A stretch of DNA of 64,000 bases. It comes from Ruegeria sp. HKCCD7303. Its GTDB lineage: Bacteria > Pseudomonadota > Alphaproteobacteria > Rhodobacterales > Rhodobacteraceae. The notes under the pieces were generated by a model, which was given only the letters and a program-made list of their open reading frames with translations, was not told where the DNA came from and ran no database searches. This document shows positions 26,455-37,705 of this stretch, piece by piece; the first letter of the stretch is position 1; the number at the start of each line of letters is the position of its first letter. The stretch spans positions 620,001-684,000 of the forward strand of contig NZ_WVRE01000001.1 in the NCBI RefSeq assembly GCF_013111185.1, written 5' to 3'. The position numbers were made by a program, and so were the translations under genes.

Positions 26455-27033
26455 TTGTCTGCCTGGATCAGGATGATATCTGATGAAGAGGCCGAAGCGC
26501 CGCTTAAGGCCGTTCTGGACCTTGCGCGAACTCCGCATGGAACGGTGGACAACGTTATGCGCGTGCATTCCCTGCGCCCCAATACCATGAAAGGGCATGT
26601 GGTTTTGTATCGCGCCTGCTTGCACGATGACAGCAACACGATCCCAATGTGGTTTCAGGAAGTGGTCAGTTCTTATGTTTCGACGTTGAACACATGCCCG
26701 TATTCCTACGCAAATCACTGGGCCAACGCGCGGCATCTGATCGGGGATGACGCGCGGGCGGACAAGATCGAGGCCGCGCTCAAGGCGCAACGACCGCAGG
26801 ATGCGTTCGACGGCGAACATCTAGAGGCCTTGATCTACGCCGAAAAGCTCACTGTGTCGCCTGGCACTATGGTTGAATCCGACGTCACCGCACTGAGACA
26901 CGCAGGTTGGGACGACGGCGAGATTCTCGAAATCAACCAGATCGTCGGCTATTTCAATTATGCCAATCGATTGCTCAACGGATTGGGCGTCACAACGGAT
27001 GGCGATGTCGTAGGGTACTATGCCGGCGAATGA
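26455..27033 (+). CDS. AhpD-like (peroxidase-related) protein with degenerate active site
   Basis: About 192 residues of the carboxymuconolactone decarboxylase/AhpD fold. TTG 26455 has AAGGAAGGAA 6 bases upstream and gives MSAWIRMISDEEAEAPL, the usual N-terminus of this group. ATG 26431 lies in frame earlier but without a ribosome site. The active-site helix reads VSTLNTCPYSYANHW. Related peroxidase-like proteins carry a C-x-x-C pair here, and the second cysteine is serine in this protein. Disulfide peroxidase chemistry is therefore doubtful. It follows the NicX-like gene and precedes a ruined photolyase gene, so it may itself be losing function. Confidence 0.75.
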   Translation: MSAWIRMISDEEAEAPLKAVLDLARTPHGTVDNVMRVHSLRPNTMKGHVVLYRACLHDDSNTIPMWFQEVVSSYVSTLNTCPYSYANHWANARHLIGDDARADKIEAALKAQRPQDAFDGEHLEALIYAEKLTVSPGTMVESDVTALRHAGWDDGEILEINQIVGYFNYANRLLNGLGVTTDGDVVGYYAGE

Positions 27034-27269
27034 CCTGAGCGCGACGCGTGCTGGTTTCATTGTCAATCGACAACCATCCTGATTTCGCCGAAGACCTTGA
27101 GTGAGGCGCTCTTGGTTCAACCTTTTACGCCACGGAAACTGGCAAACGCTCAGAGAAGAAGACTTCAGTTTTCACGCGTTTTGCCAATGGCGGGATTAGC
27201 CAGCCAGACCAAAGCGCATACGCTCGGTTTGATCTGGCCAACTTGCTCTGATGTCCTCGCTCCAAGCCA
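27034..27269. other. Non-coding gap
   Basis: I see no supported gene, terminator or repeat in these 236 bases. Composition is less GC-rich than the flanking core genes and open frames here look random. Confidence 0.4.
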
Positions 27270-27896
27270 ATGGAAGAAACGCACCTCAGGATAATTGTCG
27301 TCCTTGGCGATCAGCTGACCCCCCAAGATCGCCGCGCTGCGTCGGGGCATCGCCGCGCGTGATACCGTTCTTGTTTGCCGCAACACGGGACAACGCGCTG
27401 GAGCACTTTGTGCAGACGGCCTTACCGCATTTCGGTGACTGTCAGGACGCGATTTAGATGGGTGAACCGTTTCATTATTATTCGGTCCTAGCTCAGTATC
27501 TGAACGCCGGGCTGCTGTATCCACTGGAAATCTGCCGACGGGTTAAACGCGCCTATTATGACGGTCATGCCCCGCTGAACGCGGTCGAAGCCTCCAATGT
27601 CATTAGCTTGAGTCAGTTTGCCGACTGAGGATTGCTGGGATCGAAACCCTATGCGGCCAGCAGCAATTACATCAACAAAATGTCGGATAATAGCGACACG
27701 TGCCGATATGATGTAAAGCAAAAAACCGACCCGAAAGCTAGCCCGTTCAATCCGCTGTATTGGGATTTTTCGTTGCGCAACGTAGAAAAACTGCGCGGCA
27801 ATCCTCGCCTCAGCCAAGCCTAACGAACGTGGGACCGGATGAGCCAAAAGAAAAAATCAGGGCTATCTTGAAAGCGCGGCGAGGGTGTTGGACAAC
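27270..27896 (+). pseudogene. Remnant of an iron-sulfur photolyase/cryptochrome (CryB/PhrB-like)
   Basis: The start reads METHLRIIVVLGDQLTPQD-like (exact: MEETHLRIIVVLGDQLTPQD), then shifts frame to AALRRGIAARDTVLV. Near 27460-27625 NEPFHYYSVLAQYLNAGLLY and PLNAVEASNV match the helical domain. At about 27629-27823 GLLGSKPYAASSNYINKMSD, TCRYDVKQKTDPKASPFN and LYWDFSLRNVEKLRGNPRL match the C-terminal FAD and iron-sulfur region. A final frameshift leads to ESAARVLDNL. More than 200 middle residues are missing and there are stops. Two positions that are cysteine in iron-sulfur photolyases (YCxxCRY and KACPFN, from family knowledge) read serine here. The gene is dead. Confidence 0.83.
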
Positions 27897-28168
27897 CTAT
27901 GGCTCATCGGTGGGCGTACCACAGCAGCGCGACAACTATGGCTAAAATCAACGAAAGAGGCGGCAGCAGAAAACCTCGGAAAAGGTGTGCCATTGGTCAA
28001 AACTGCTGTCCAAATTCTTGACGTAAATGTCCAACAGGAAACGCCGCGACAGGGCAGTAATAATACAGCTTGTTGAAAACGGCCAAGTCATCGGGACAGC
28101 TACCCTTGATCCGGCCACAGCACCTATCGCCCGTACCGCTAGATCGCTGGAAACCCGCAACTGCTAAT
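27897..28168. other. Gap with a doubtful 46-codon frame
   Basis: No supported gene. A 46-codon plus-strand frame at 28027-28167 (MSNRKRRDRAVIIQLVENGQ then VIGTATLDPATAPIARTA) has reasonable composition but no ribosome site, and I do not recognise it. It may be another gene scrap of the decaying block. Confidence 0.35.
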
Positions 28169-29161
28169 TCAAGCAGACATGTGTCCAAGAAACCGTCCGT
28201 TCCGAACCTGTTCTGGGCGTAATTTGTAACGTTTAATAAAGGCCCGCGACATTGCCGTTCGGGACGAAAAACCAGTTGCAGATGCGACCTCAACAAGTGG
28301 CATGTCAGTATACTTCAAAAGACTGTTGGACCTCTCAAGGCGGAGTTCCTTATATGTGTCCAAAAGAGTCATGCCCGTTTTACACAAGAACCTTCGCTGA
28401 AGCTGCCGGATGGACGTCCCGACCAGTTCAGAAAGCTCAGAAATCCTGAGCGGGTCTTCGATGTTATCCAGCATTGTATCCACGGCAAGGCTCACAAGCC
28501 TGTCTCCATTGGACTTTCGAATGAGGCGATTTGCGACCTGGCTTTCAGTTGCACCCTTGGGTTCGGCCAGCCCGACATACCGCCGCAACGTGTCTGCCAA
28601 ATGCTCACCATGATCCATTGACACAAACTCGGCCAGCAGACGTAGGGCGCTGATCCGAGTGTTTGCGCTGTGCGTGCGCCCATCTGGGGGAAAATGGATC
28701 GAAGTTCCGCTGTTTCCAATCCCGAGTTCCAGCGCTGCGGCTTCGAAACCCGAATGCACGGCTGCTGTGCTTCGGTCAGCACTTCCGAGTTGCGCCAGCA
28801 GCATCACCGCCCCCCCTACAAGAACAGACCTAGGGGACAAGTTCAGCACCTGATTCACCCAGGACCTTTCAGCTGCAGTGGGGCACCAGACGCGTTCAAA
28901 ATCCCCCCAAAAAATCGCGGTACGTCCGGCCCAATACAGCGGACCTCCTACTGGCTCTTTAGCAAGGACACGTAAATTCACAACATAGGTGTGTTTTTCC
29001 ACCAAAGTGTTCAGCGCCCGGTAAAACTCCATAATCAGTTCAGCAGAGGCTTTGTCAGAGTTTCGGTACAAAACGACATCTATGAATTGTAACCGATCTG
29101 ACACCGGGGCAGAGCCTTTGGCAGCATTCTCGTGATCCTTCGTGACAACATAGTGTTTCAT
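28169..29161 (-). CDS. GlxA-type AraC-family transcriptional regulator
   Basis: A 330-residue regulator from ATG 29161 (MKHYVV); an upstream in-frame start at 29194 adds 11 residues without similarity. The N-terminal 200 residues follow the DJ-1/PfpI-like layout, though divergent (VLVGGAVMLLAQLGS, SMDHGEHLADTLRRYVG). The C-terminal 100 residues contain two helix-turn-helix units: LRISELSELVGTSIRQLQRR and MPLVEVASATGFSSRTAMSR. It has no obvious divergent partner except the ruined photolyase region downstream and the gcv operon on the far side of a terminator. Its target is unknown. Confidence 0.82.
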   Translation of the reverse strand: MKHYVVTKDHENAAKGSAPVSDRLQFIDVVLYRNSDKASAELIMEFYRALNTLVEKHTYVVNLRVLAKEPVGGPLYWAGRTAIFWGDFERVWCPTAAERSWVNQVLNLSPRSVLVGGAVMLLAQLGSADRSTAAVHSGFEAAALELGIGNSGTSIHFPPDGRTHSANTRISALRLLAEFVSMDHGEHLADTLRRYVGLAEPKGATESQVANRLIRKSNGDRLVSLAVDTMLDNIEDPLRISELSELVGTSIRQLQRRFLCKTGMTLLDTYKELRLERSNSLLKYTDMPLVEVASATGFSSRTAMSRAFIKRYKLRPEQVRNGRFLGHMSA

Positions 29162-29220
29162 TGGATGTACCAACCTTGGTTTGGTCAGTGCCAAATTGTT
29201 TCGGAAGTTTCCGATTGGCG

Positions 29221-29250
29221 AAAACCCCGCCTATGTTTTGGCGGGGTTTT
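29221..29250. terminator. Strong hairpin terminator after gcvP
   Basis: AAAACCCCGCC (29221-29231) pairs with GGCGGGGTTTT (29240-29250) around an 8-base loop. The run of T at the end of the stem fits a Rho-independent terminator for the minus-strand gcv operon, whose last stop is about 10 bases away. The structure is symmetrical and may also end plus-strand transcripts. Confidence 0.85.
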
Positions 29251-29259
29251 GTTATGGGA

Positions 29260-32115
<2,856 letters not shown>

Positions 32116-32264
32116 TGCAGCGCTCCTATGAATAAGTCAGGTCCGGCAGAGACCGCGCAGATCTCCGGTGGAAGGCGGGCCAGTCCGGCCCGAGCGGGCG
32201 GAGCCCCAAAAGCAGAAGCTCCGGATAAAGCGGTGGAACCCCAGGCGCGGGCCCCCGGTTTGGT
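32116..32264. other. gcvH-gcvP intergenic region with small hairpin
   Basis: 149 bases between two operon genes, unusually long. CGGAGC (32199-32204) pairs with GCTCCG (32218-32223) around a 13-base loop and could slow or attenuate transcription. No T-tract or separate promoter was recognised. Confidence 0.45.
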
Positions 32265-32630
32265 TTAGCCGATGAAGGCTTTGTATCCGGCCTCGTCCAT
32301 CAGGTCCTCAAGCTGCGATGCGTCCGCAATCTTGATCTTGTAGATCCAGGCTTCGCCTTCGGGGTCTTCGTTCAGCGCGCCGGGGTTGTCGGCCAGCGCT
32401 TCGTTCACTTCAACGATCTCGCCATCCACCGGAGCATAAAGCTCGGACGCGGCCTTGACGGATTCGATCACGCCGATCTCGCCGTCTTTCTCGAACTCGT
32501 CGCCCGCTTCCTGCTGCTCGACAAACACCACCTCACCCAGCTGTTCAGCCGCGTGCTTGGTGATGCCAAGCGTGGCGGTATCGCCCTCAACGGTCAGCCA
32601 TTCATGCTCTTCGGAATAATAGGTTGCCAT
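32265..32630 (-). CDS. gcvH: Glycine cleavage system H protein
   Basis: A 121-residue lipoyl carrier protein. The lipoylated lysine is K59 in EIGVIESVKAASELYAPVDG, the standard site, followed by EIVEVNEALADNPGALNEDP, the conserved exit strand. It shuttles the aminomethyl group and electrons between the P, T and L proteins. It lies 18 bases downstream of gcvT. The L protein (dihydrolipoyl dehydrogenase) is not in this window and is usually shared with other complexes. Confidence 0.97.
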   Translation of the reverse strand: MATYYSEEHEWLTVEGDTATLGITKHAAEQLGEVVFVEQQEAGDEFEKDGEIGVIESVKAASELYAPVDGEIVEVNEALADNPGALNEDPEGEAWIYKIKIADASQLEDLMDEAGYKAFIG

Positions 32631-32648
32631 CTTGTCTCTCTCCTGACT

Positions 32649-33743
32649 TCAACGCTTGTAATTCTGTGTGACAAAGGGCAGCGCCACGATCTGCGCCGGT
32701 TGCGCCTTGCCCCGAATGATTAGGTTCACCTTCTCGCCGGGCTCACCATGGCCCTTCGACACGTAGCCCATCGCAACCGGACCACCCACCGTGGGGCCAA
32801 AGCTGCCCGAGGTAATCTGACCAATCGTGTTGCCCTCAAGGCATTGCACTTCAACGCCCTGACGCGCCGGTGCCCGGCCGTCGGGCTTGATGCCCACCAG
32901 CTTGCGCGCCGCGCCCTCGGCCAGTTCCTTTTGCACGCGATCCGCGCCCGGAAAGCCGCCTTCTTCCTTGCGGCGTTTTTGAATGGCCCAGCCCAGGCTG
33001 GCCTCGATCGGCGAGGTGCTCTGGTCGATGTCGTTGCCATACAGGCACAGACCCGCCTCCAGCCGCAGGCTATCGCGCGCGCCCAGACCCGCAGGTTCGC
33101 AATCTTCATGCGCCAGGAAGGCCTTGCTGATCTCGATCGCCTTGTCCTCGGGGATCGAAATCTCGTAACCATCCTCGCCGGTATAGCCCAGGCGCGAGAT
33201 GCGGCATTCAACGCCGTTGATATCGGCCACTGTGGTTTCCATGAACTTCAGATCGCGGGCAGCAGGGCAAAGTTCCCCCACCACATCCTCGGCCTTGGGA
33301 CCCTGCACCGCCACCAGCGCCCGCTCGAAGATCTCGGTCACTTCGACGCCTTCGAGGTGCGCGCGCATATGCGGAATGTCCTGATGCCGCAGCGCCGCGT
33401 TCACAACCACAAAGAAATGATCGCCCGCATTCGACACGATCAGGTCATCCATGATCCCGCCATCCGCATTCGTAAAGAACCCGTACCGCGCCTTGCCTTC
33501 CTTCAGCGTCGCATAAGCCTGAGGGCACAAAGCTTCCAGCTTCTCACCCACATTCTCGCCGCGCAAAATCACCTGACCCATGTGAGACACATCAAACAAC
33601 GCCGCCTTCTCACGACACTGCTTATGCTCCCCCATAATCCCCAAAGGATACTGAACAGGCATCTCCCAGCCAGCAAAATCAACCAACTTACCTCCCAACT
33701 CAACATGCAACGAATACAAGGGAGTGCGTTTCGGTGAAGTCAT
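32649..33743 (-). CDS. gcvT: Aminomethyltransferase, glycine cleavage T protein
   Basis: A 364-residue folate-dependent aminomethyltransferase that releases ammonia and forms methylene-tetrahydrofolate. Family motifs include GKLVDFAGWEMPVQYPLG near the N-terminus, ALFDVSHMGQVILRG, SRLGYTGEDGYEISIPED and ARDSLRLEAGLCLYGNDID. First gene of the gcvTHP operon. I looked upstream for the tandem glycine riboswitch found before many gcv operons and did not find its core; three inverted repeats occupy the region instead. Confidence 0.95.
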   Translation of the reverse strand: MTSPKRTPLYSLHVELGGKLVDFAGWEMPVQYPLGIMGEHKQCREKAALFDVSHMGQVILRGENVGEKLEALCPQAYATLKEGKARYGFFTNADGGIMDDLIVSNAGDHFFVVVNAALRHQDIPHMRAHLEGVEVTEIFERALVAVQGPKAEDVVGELCPAARDLKFMETTVADINGVECRISRLGYTGEDGYEISIPEDKAIEISKAFLAHEDCEPAGLGARDSLRLEAGLCLYGNDIDQSTSPIEASLGWAIQKRRKEEGGFPGADRVQKELAEGAARKLVGIKPDGRAPARQGVEVQCLEGNTIGQITSGSFGPTVGGPVAMGYVSKGHGEPGEKVNLIIRGKAQPAQIVALPFVTQNYKR

Positions 33744-33843
33744 TGCGGATACCTTTTCCTACCTATGGGTCGGTGCGCATCCCAACAGTCTGCAACAAGC
33801 AGTGAGGATTGCAACGATTCCAGACAGCCTACGCCCGACGCAC

Positions 33844-33898
33844 CGTTCCTGGGAACGTTCTGCATACGGATGTATGCACATAAATGTTCCTATAGGAA
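33844..33898. repeat. Three adjacent inverted repeats upstream of gcvT
   Basis: Within 55 bases lie CGTTCC-tg-GGAACG (33844-33857), TGCATAC-ggat-GTATGCA (33861-33878) and TTCCTATAGGAA (33887-33898). All are perfect in their arms. They sit 100-155 bases upstream of gcvT in a 280-base AT-rich gap that otherwise holds no gene (33744-34023). They could be regulator sites or RNA hairpins of the gcv leader. Confidence 0.6.
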
Positions 33899-34023
33899 AC
33901 TTTTTTCCCTTAAGCAACACGCCTTGTTTGAAACTCAGAGGCTCGAAACGTTTTCTGCCGGAATTTTTCCAGTCTACTTGACCGCAAGAAACAGAAAAAA
34001 CAGTATTTTACCCTCACTTTTTG

Positions 34024-35214
34024 CTATTGCCCCGCAAGTGACTGAACAGCGGCGTCAAGCACGCTCAGGCCAGCAAGCAGGTCGCTTTCGGCGGTGTCTT
34101 CAGCGAAATCGTGACTGATTCCGTTGATCGACGGCACAAACAACATGGCAACCGGCATCAGGCGCGACACGTTTGTTGCGTCATGCAACGCGCCCGAGGG
34201 CATCCGGCGCCATTTCCCCGGAGCAACCTGTTGCGCGCCACCTTCCAACGCATCCTGCAATGCCTTGTCCATGGCCACAGGTTCAAGCCCCAGCATCGGG
34301 CCATACTCCAGCGCCATCGCCTGTTCATCGGCTACCTCTTGTGCTGTCGCGCGAATGATCTCTTCCATCCGGACGAGGCGCTCCGCATCGCCATCCCGCC
34401 ATTGCATCGAAAACCGAACCCGACCCGGAACTATGGATGAGGCATTGGGGTACACGTCAACACGTCCGATGGTCCAGACGGTCTGAGGCGTCACCACATT
34501 TCGGAAACGTTCATTGAGACGCGTGTTGAAAAGGGACAACGCCTGAAACGCGTCGCGGCGCAGGTGCATCGGTGTGGTGCCTGCGTGGTTCTGCTGACCC
34601 TCAAAAGTGATCGACATGTCGCGGATGCCGACAATATCAGTGACGACGCCGACCTGATCTCCTGTCGCGTCCAGGGACGGGCCTTGTTCGATATGCATCT
34701 CGATATAACCTTTGAAGTTGGACGGGTCGATAAAGCCACCAGACAGTTCGGACATTGAGGACCGCGCGGCACCAAAACTGACGCCCGCACCATCTGTCAA
34801 AGCATCTGCCCGTTCCAATGGCAGGCCACCGGACCATACGGCTGAGCCTGTGGTCACGCCGAACCGACCTTCTTCGTCCTGAAAGCTGACGACCGAGATG
34901 GGCCGATCACTTGAACGCGCGATTTCCAGTGCTGCAATGACGCCAAGCGCTCCGTCCAGCCAACCGCCCTCGGGCTGACTGTCGGAATGCGATCCCATCA
35001 ACAGCGACGGACCTTCGGCCAACCCAAACAAGTTTCCGACCGGATCGAAATGCGGTGTCAGCCCCGCGTCAGACATGCGTTCGGCAAGCCATTTGCGCGC
35101 TTGGATGTCTGCTTGGGAATAGGCCGGTCGGATCACACCCTTGCCTACACCCGAGGCCCCGAATTCACGCAGCTTGTGCAAATCCGCCAAGAACCGTTCG
35201 TGATTGACCGACAT
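34024..35214 (-). CDS. M20-type Zn-dependent amidase (hydantoinase/carbamoylase family)
   Basis: A 396-residue metallo-amidase when started at ATG 35214, behind GGAGG with a 4-base spacer; the longer frame is unsupported. Metal-ligand motifs are [49 protein letters not shown] and, near the end, [12 protein letters not shown]. These define the family of N-carbamoyl-amino-acid hydrolases, beta-ureidopropionases and allantoate amidohydrolases. The usual GSHLDT is GSHSDS here, which may signal a different substrate. It is divergent from the histidine phosphatase gene. Substrate unknown. Confidence 0.85.
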   Translation of the reverse strand: MSVNHERFLADLHKLREFGASGVGKGVIRPAYSQADIQARKWLAERMSDAGLTPHFDPVGNLFGLAEGPSLLMGSHSDSQPEGGWLDGALGVIAALEIARSSDRPISVVSFQDEEGRFGVTTGSAVWSGGLPLERADALTDGAGVSFGAARSSMSELSGGFIDPSNFKGYIEMHIEQGPSLDATGDQVGVVTDIVGIRDMSITFEGQQNHAGTTPMHLRRDAFQALSLFNTRLNERFRNVVTPQTVWTIGRVDVYPNASSIVPGRVRFSMQWRDGDAERLVRMEEIIRATAQEVADEQAMALEYGPMLGLEPVAMDKALQDALEGGAQQVAPGKWRRMPSGALHDATNVSRLMPVAMLFVPSINGISHDFAEDTAESDLLAGLSVLDAAVQSLAGQ

Positions 35215-35348
35215 GACACCTCCAAGTTTTCCTTGGGCAGACCATAGCCACAAACCGGAACACAGCCAGGAATTTTTCAACCGCACATGAAACCCCTCTG
35301 GTCCCGGGGTAGAACCTGCCCTAAGACGTCTGCGCAAGAGGGACCGAC

Positions 35349-35999
35349 ATGTCACATATCACATTGGTGCGTCACGGGCAGGCCAATACCGCAGCGCGCG
35401 ACGAAGTAAGCTATGACAAGCTCAGCGAGTTGGGGCATCAGCAAGCCCGTTGGCTGGGCGCGCATCTGCGCGACACACGCAGCCACTATACCCGCGTTTA
35501 TTGCGGCACTCTGACTCGCCATGCAGAAACCGCCCAAAGCATGGGGCTGTCTGACCCGATCCGTGATGCACGATTGAACGAGATTGAATATTTCACCCTG
35601 GCACAACTGCTCGAAGAACAGCACGGGGTTGCGATCCCCACGGACCGCGAGGGTTTTGTCGAACATCTGCCCCAAACCTTTGCCGCTTGGGCCAATGGCG
35701 ACATCAGGAACGCACCCGAAACCTTCGAAGCGTTCGAAACGCGTGTTCGTGATGCGCTGAGTGAAATCGGAACCGAAGGCGGACCCGCCATTGTTGTCAC
35801 CTCGGGCGGGTTGATCTCGATGGTGGTGCGGCAGGCGATGGGGTTGGACATCCCGTCGATGGCACGTGTGGCCCTTGCCATCATGAACACGTCAATGCAT
35901 CGTCTGCATCCGATTGGGGCGCAACTGAGCCCGGTTCTTTTCAATGCCGTTCCGCATCTTGAGGCACCCGACCGGCAGTTCGCGCAGACCCACCTGTAA
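35349..35999 (+). CDS. Histidine phosphatase superfamily protein
   Basis: A 216-residue phosphoglycerate-mutase-like phosphatase. The phospho-acceptor histidine is in LVRHGQAN (RHG at residues 8-10), and the second conserved region is [17 protein letters not shown], where the usual second histidine (SHGG) is replaced by serine (TSGG). The acid/base region is [12 protein letters not shown]. It precedes a GST gene by 18 bases and a lysine catabolic pair after that. The natural substrate cannot be told from sequence. Confidence 0.85.
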   Translation: MSHITLVRHGQANTAARDEVSYDKLSELGHQQARWLGAHLRDTRSHYTRVYCGTLTRHAETAQSMGLSDPIRDARLNEIEYFTLAQLLEEQHGVAIPTDREGFVEHLPQTFAAWANGDIRNAPETFEAFETRVRDALSEIGTEGGPAIVVTSGGLISMVVRQAMGLDIPSMARVALAIMNTSMHRLHPIGAQLSPVLFNAVPHLEAPDRQFAQTHL

Positions 36000-36017
36000 C
36001 CAGATCGGAGATACCCC

Positions 36018-36632
36018 ATGCAGCTTTATTATGCCCCTCGCACGATCTCGGTCGCTGTTGCGATTGCTCTGGAAGAGGCCGGCTTAGAATATGAGGTGAT
36101 CAAACTGGACTTTGCCGGGGGCGAGCAGACGAAACCGGCTTACCGGCAGATCAACCCCAAAGGTCGGGTGCCGGCGCTGGTTGTTGATGGTGGTATCCTG
36201 ACCGAAACCGGAGCGCTGCTGGAGTATGTCGCTGCCCAAGCACCTGCCGCAGGCTTGGTTCCTGCTGATCCGGTCATGGCCGCGCGCATGCGTGAGGTGA
36301 TGTTCTATCTTGCGTCGACCATGCACGTGAACCACGCGCACAAGATGCGCGGAGCGCGATGGGCGGACAAGAAGCCAAGCTGGAAAGACATGAAGGATAA
36401 GGTCCCACAAACAATGACAGCATCCTGTGAATACATCTGTTCAAACGGCCTGCGTGGGCCGTTTGTTCTGGGTGAGGCATTTTCGCTGGCAGATGCCTAT
36501 CTTTATGTGGTTTGCAGCTGGCTGGAAGGCGACGGCGTCGATGTCACGGCCTTCCCCAAAATTCTCGCCTTCCGCGAGGCGATGGAGGCGCGGCCTTCAG
36601 TTCAGGCGGTACATGCCGCCGGAATGCTCTGA
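36018..36632 (+). CDS. Glutathione S-transferase family protein
   Basis: A 204-residue GST with an N-terminal thioredoxin-like domain (QLYYAPRTISVAVAIALEEA, then INPKGRVPALVVDGGILTET with the cis-proline and glutathione gamma-glutamyl site) and an all-helical C-terminal domain (FVLGEAFSLADAYLYVVCSW). The catalytic residue is probably a serine or threonine near residue 9. It lies 15 bases before the saccharopine dehydrogenase gene and may be co-transcribed with it, but no link to lysine metabolism is known. Confidence 0.9.
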   Translation: MQLYYAPRTISVAVAIALEEAGLEYEVIKLDFAGGEQTKPAYRQINPKGRVPALVVDGGILTETGALLEYVAAQAPAAGLVPADPVMAARMREVMFYLASTMHVNHAHKMRGARWADKKPSWKDMKDKVPQTMTASCEYICSNGLRGPFVLGEAFSLADAYLYVVCSWLEGDGVDVTAFPKILAFREAMEARPSVQAVHAAGML

Positions 36633-36646
36633 CAAAAGGAAATACG

Positions 36647-37702
36647 ATGACACATCTCTGGGTCCGGGCAGAACAGCGCCCGAACGAGGAACGGGTTGGG
36701 CTGACCCCCGAAGGTGCCGCGGCGTTGATCGCGGCTGGCATCCGCGTGACGGTCGAGGAAAGCCATGTTCGTGCCATTCCAATCGACGGCTACAAGGACG
36801 CAGGCTGCGAGATCGCACCTGAAAACTCCTGGCCTGACGCTCCGGCGGACGCGATCATTTTCGGCCTCAAAGAGTTGCCCGAAGATGGCACGCCCCTGCC
36901 CCACCGACACATCATGTTCGGACATGCCTACAAGGGCCAGCATTCCGGCCGCGCTTTGCTGGAACGGTTCAAGGCCGGGGGCGGCACGCTGTATGATCTT
37001 GAGTATCTGGTGGATGAAGACGGTCGTCGGGTTGCGGCCTTTGGCTATTGGGCCGGCTATGCGGGTGCGGCAGTGACGCTCAAAGCATGGGCCGCGCAGC
37101 ATCGGGGCGACCAATGTCCGCCTGTTGGGGTTTATGCCGGTAAGGACAAGCTTAATGTCGATTTGCTGGCCGAACTGGACGCCACAGGGGCCGAACGACC
37201 AAGCGCCATTGTCGTCGGGGCCTTGGGCCGCGTCGGCACTGGTGCTGCCGATCTGTGCGAAGCGATGGGTATCACTGTCACCAAATGGGATATGGCCGAA
37301 ACTGCCAGCGGTGGTCCTTTCCCGGAAATCCTGGACCATGACCTGTTCCTGAATTGCATCTTCGCGCGGCCGGGTACGCCGGTCTTTGTTCCGCGTGACG
37401 CGCTGACCGCATCACGCAAGCTGACTGCCATTGGCGACGTCGCCTGCGACCCGGACAGCGATTACAACCCGGTGCCGGTCTACGACCGCGCAACCACATG
37501 GGAGGCCCCAGTGCTGCGCGTGGCCGATGATCCGGTGATGGACGTCATGGCCATCGACAACCTGCCGTCGATGCTGCCGGTCGAAAGCTCGGAAGACTAC
37601 GCCGCGCAACTGCTGCCGTCTCTGCTGACACTGACCGATCTGGACAGCGGCGTCTGGGGTCGGGCAGAAGCAACCTACAAAACGCATATTGAAGGACTCT
37701 GA
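36647..37702 (+). CDS. Saccharopine dehydrogenase, L-lysine-forming type (LYS1-like)
   Basis: A 351-residue enzyme from ATG 36647 with AAAAGGA upstream; the open frame upstream is a shadow of the GST gene. It begins LWVRAEQRPNEERVGLTPEG, the alanine-dehydrogenase/PNT-like N-terminus of yeast-type saccharopine dehydrogenase. It continues with HIMFGHAYKGQHSGRALLER, the Rossmann region SAIVVGALGRVGTGAADLC and LFLNCIFARPGTPVFVPRD. It interconverts lysine plus 2-oxoglutarate with saccharopine. The following gene encodes the glutamate-forming partner, giving the two steps of lysine breakdown by the saccharopine route. Confidence 0.88.
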   Translation: MTHLWVRAEQRPNEERVGLTPEGAAALIAAGIRVTVEESHVRAIPIDGYKDAGCEIAPENSWPDAPADAIIFGLKELPEDGTPLPHRHIMFGHAYKGQHSGRALLERFKAGGGTLYDLEYLVDEDGRRVAAFGYWAGYAGAAVTLKAWAAQHRGDQCPPVGVYAGKDKLNVDLLAELDATGAERPSAIVVGALGRVGTGAADLCEAMGITVTKWDMAETASGGPFPEILDHDLFLNCIFARPGTPVFVPRDALTASRKLTAIGDVACDPDSDYNPVPVYDRATTWEAPVLRVADDPVMDVMAIDNLPSMLPVESSEDYAAQLLPSLLTLTDLDSGVWGRAEATYKTHIEGL

Positions 37703-37705
37703 ACG

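Noticed and set aside
27475..27500. tRNA-like string GGTCCTAGCTCAGTA
   Set aside because: It falls inside the photolyase remnant (coding YYSVLAQYLN), and no acceptor stem, anticodon arm or T-loop follows at tRNA distances.
33744..34023. Glycine riboswitch before gcvT
   Set aside because: No tandem aptamer core was seen on the minus strand; only short inverted repeats are present, listed separately.
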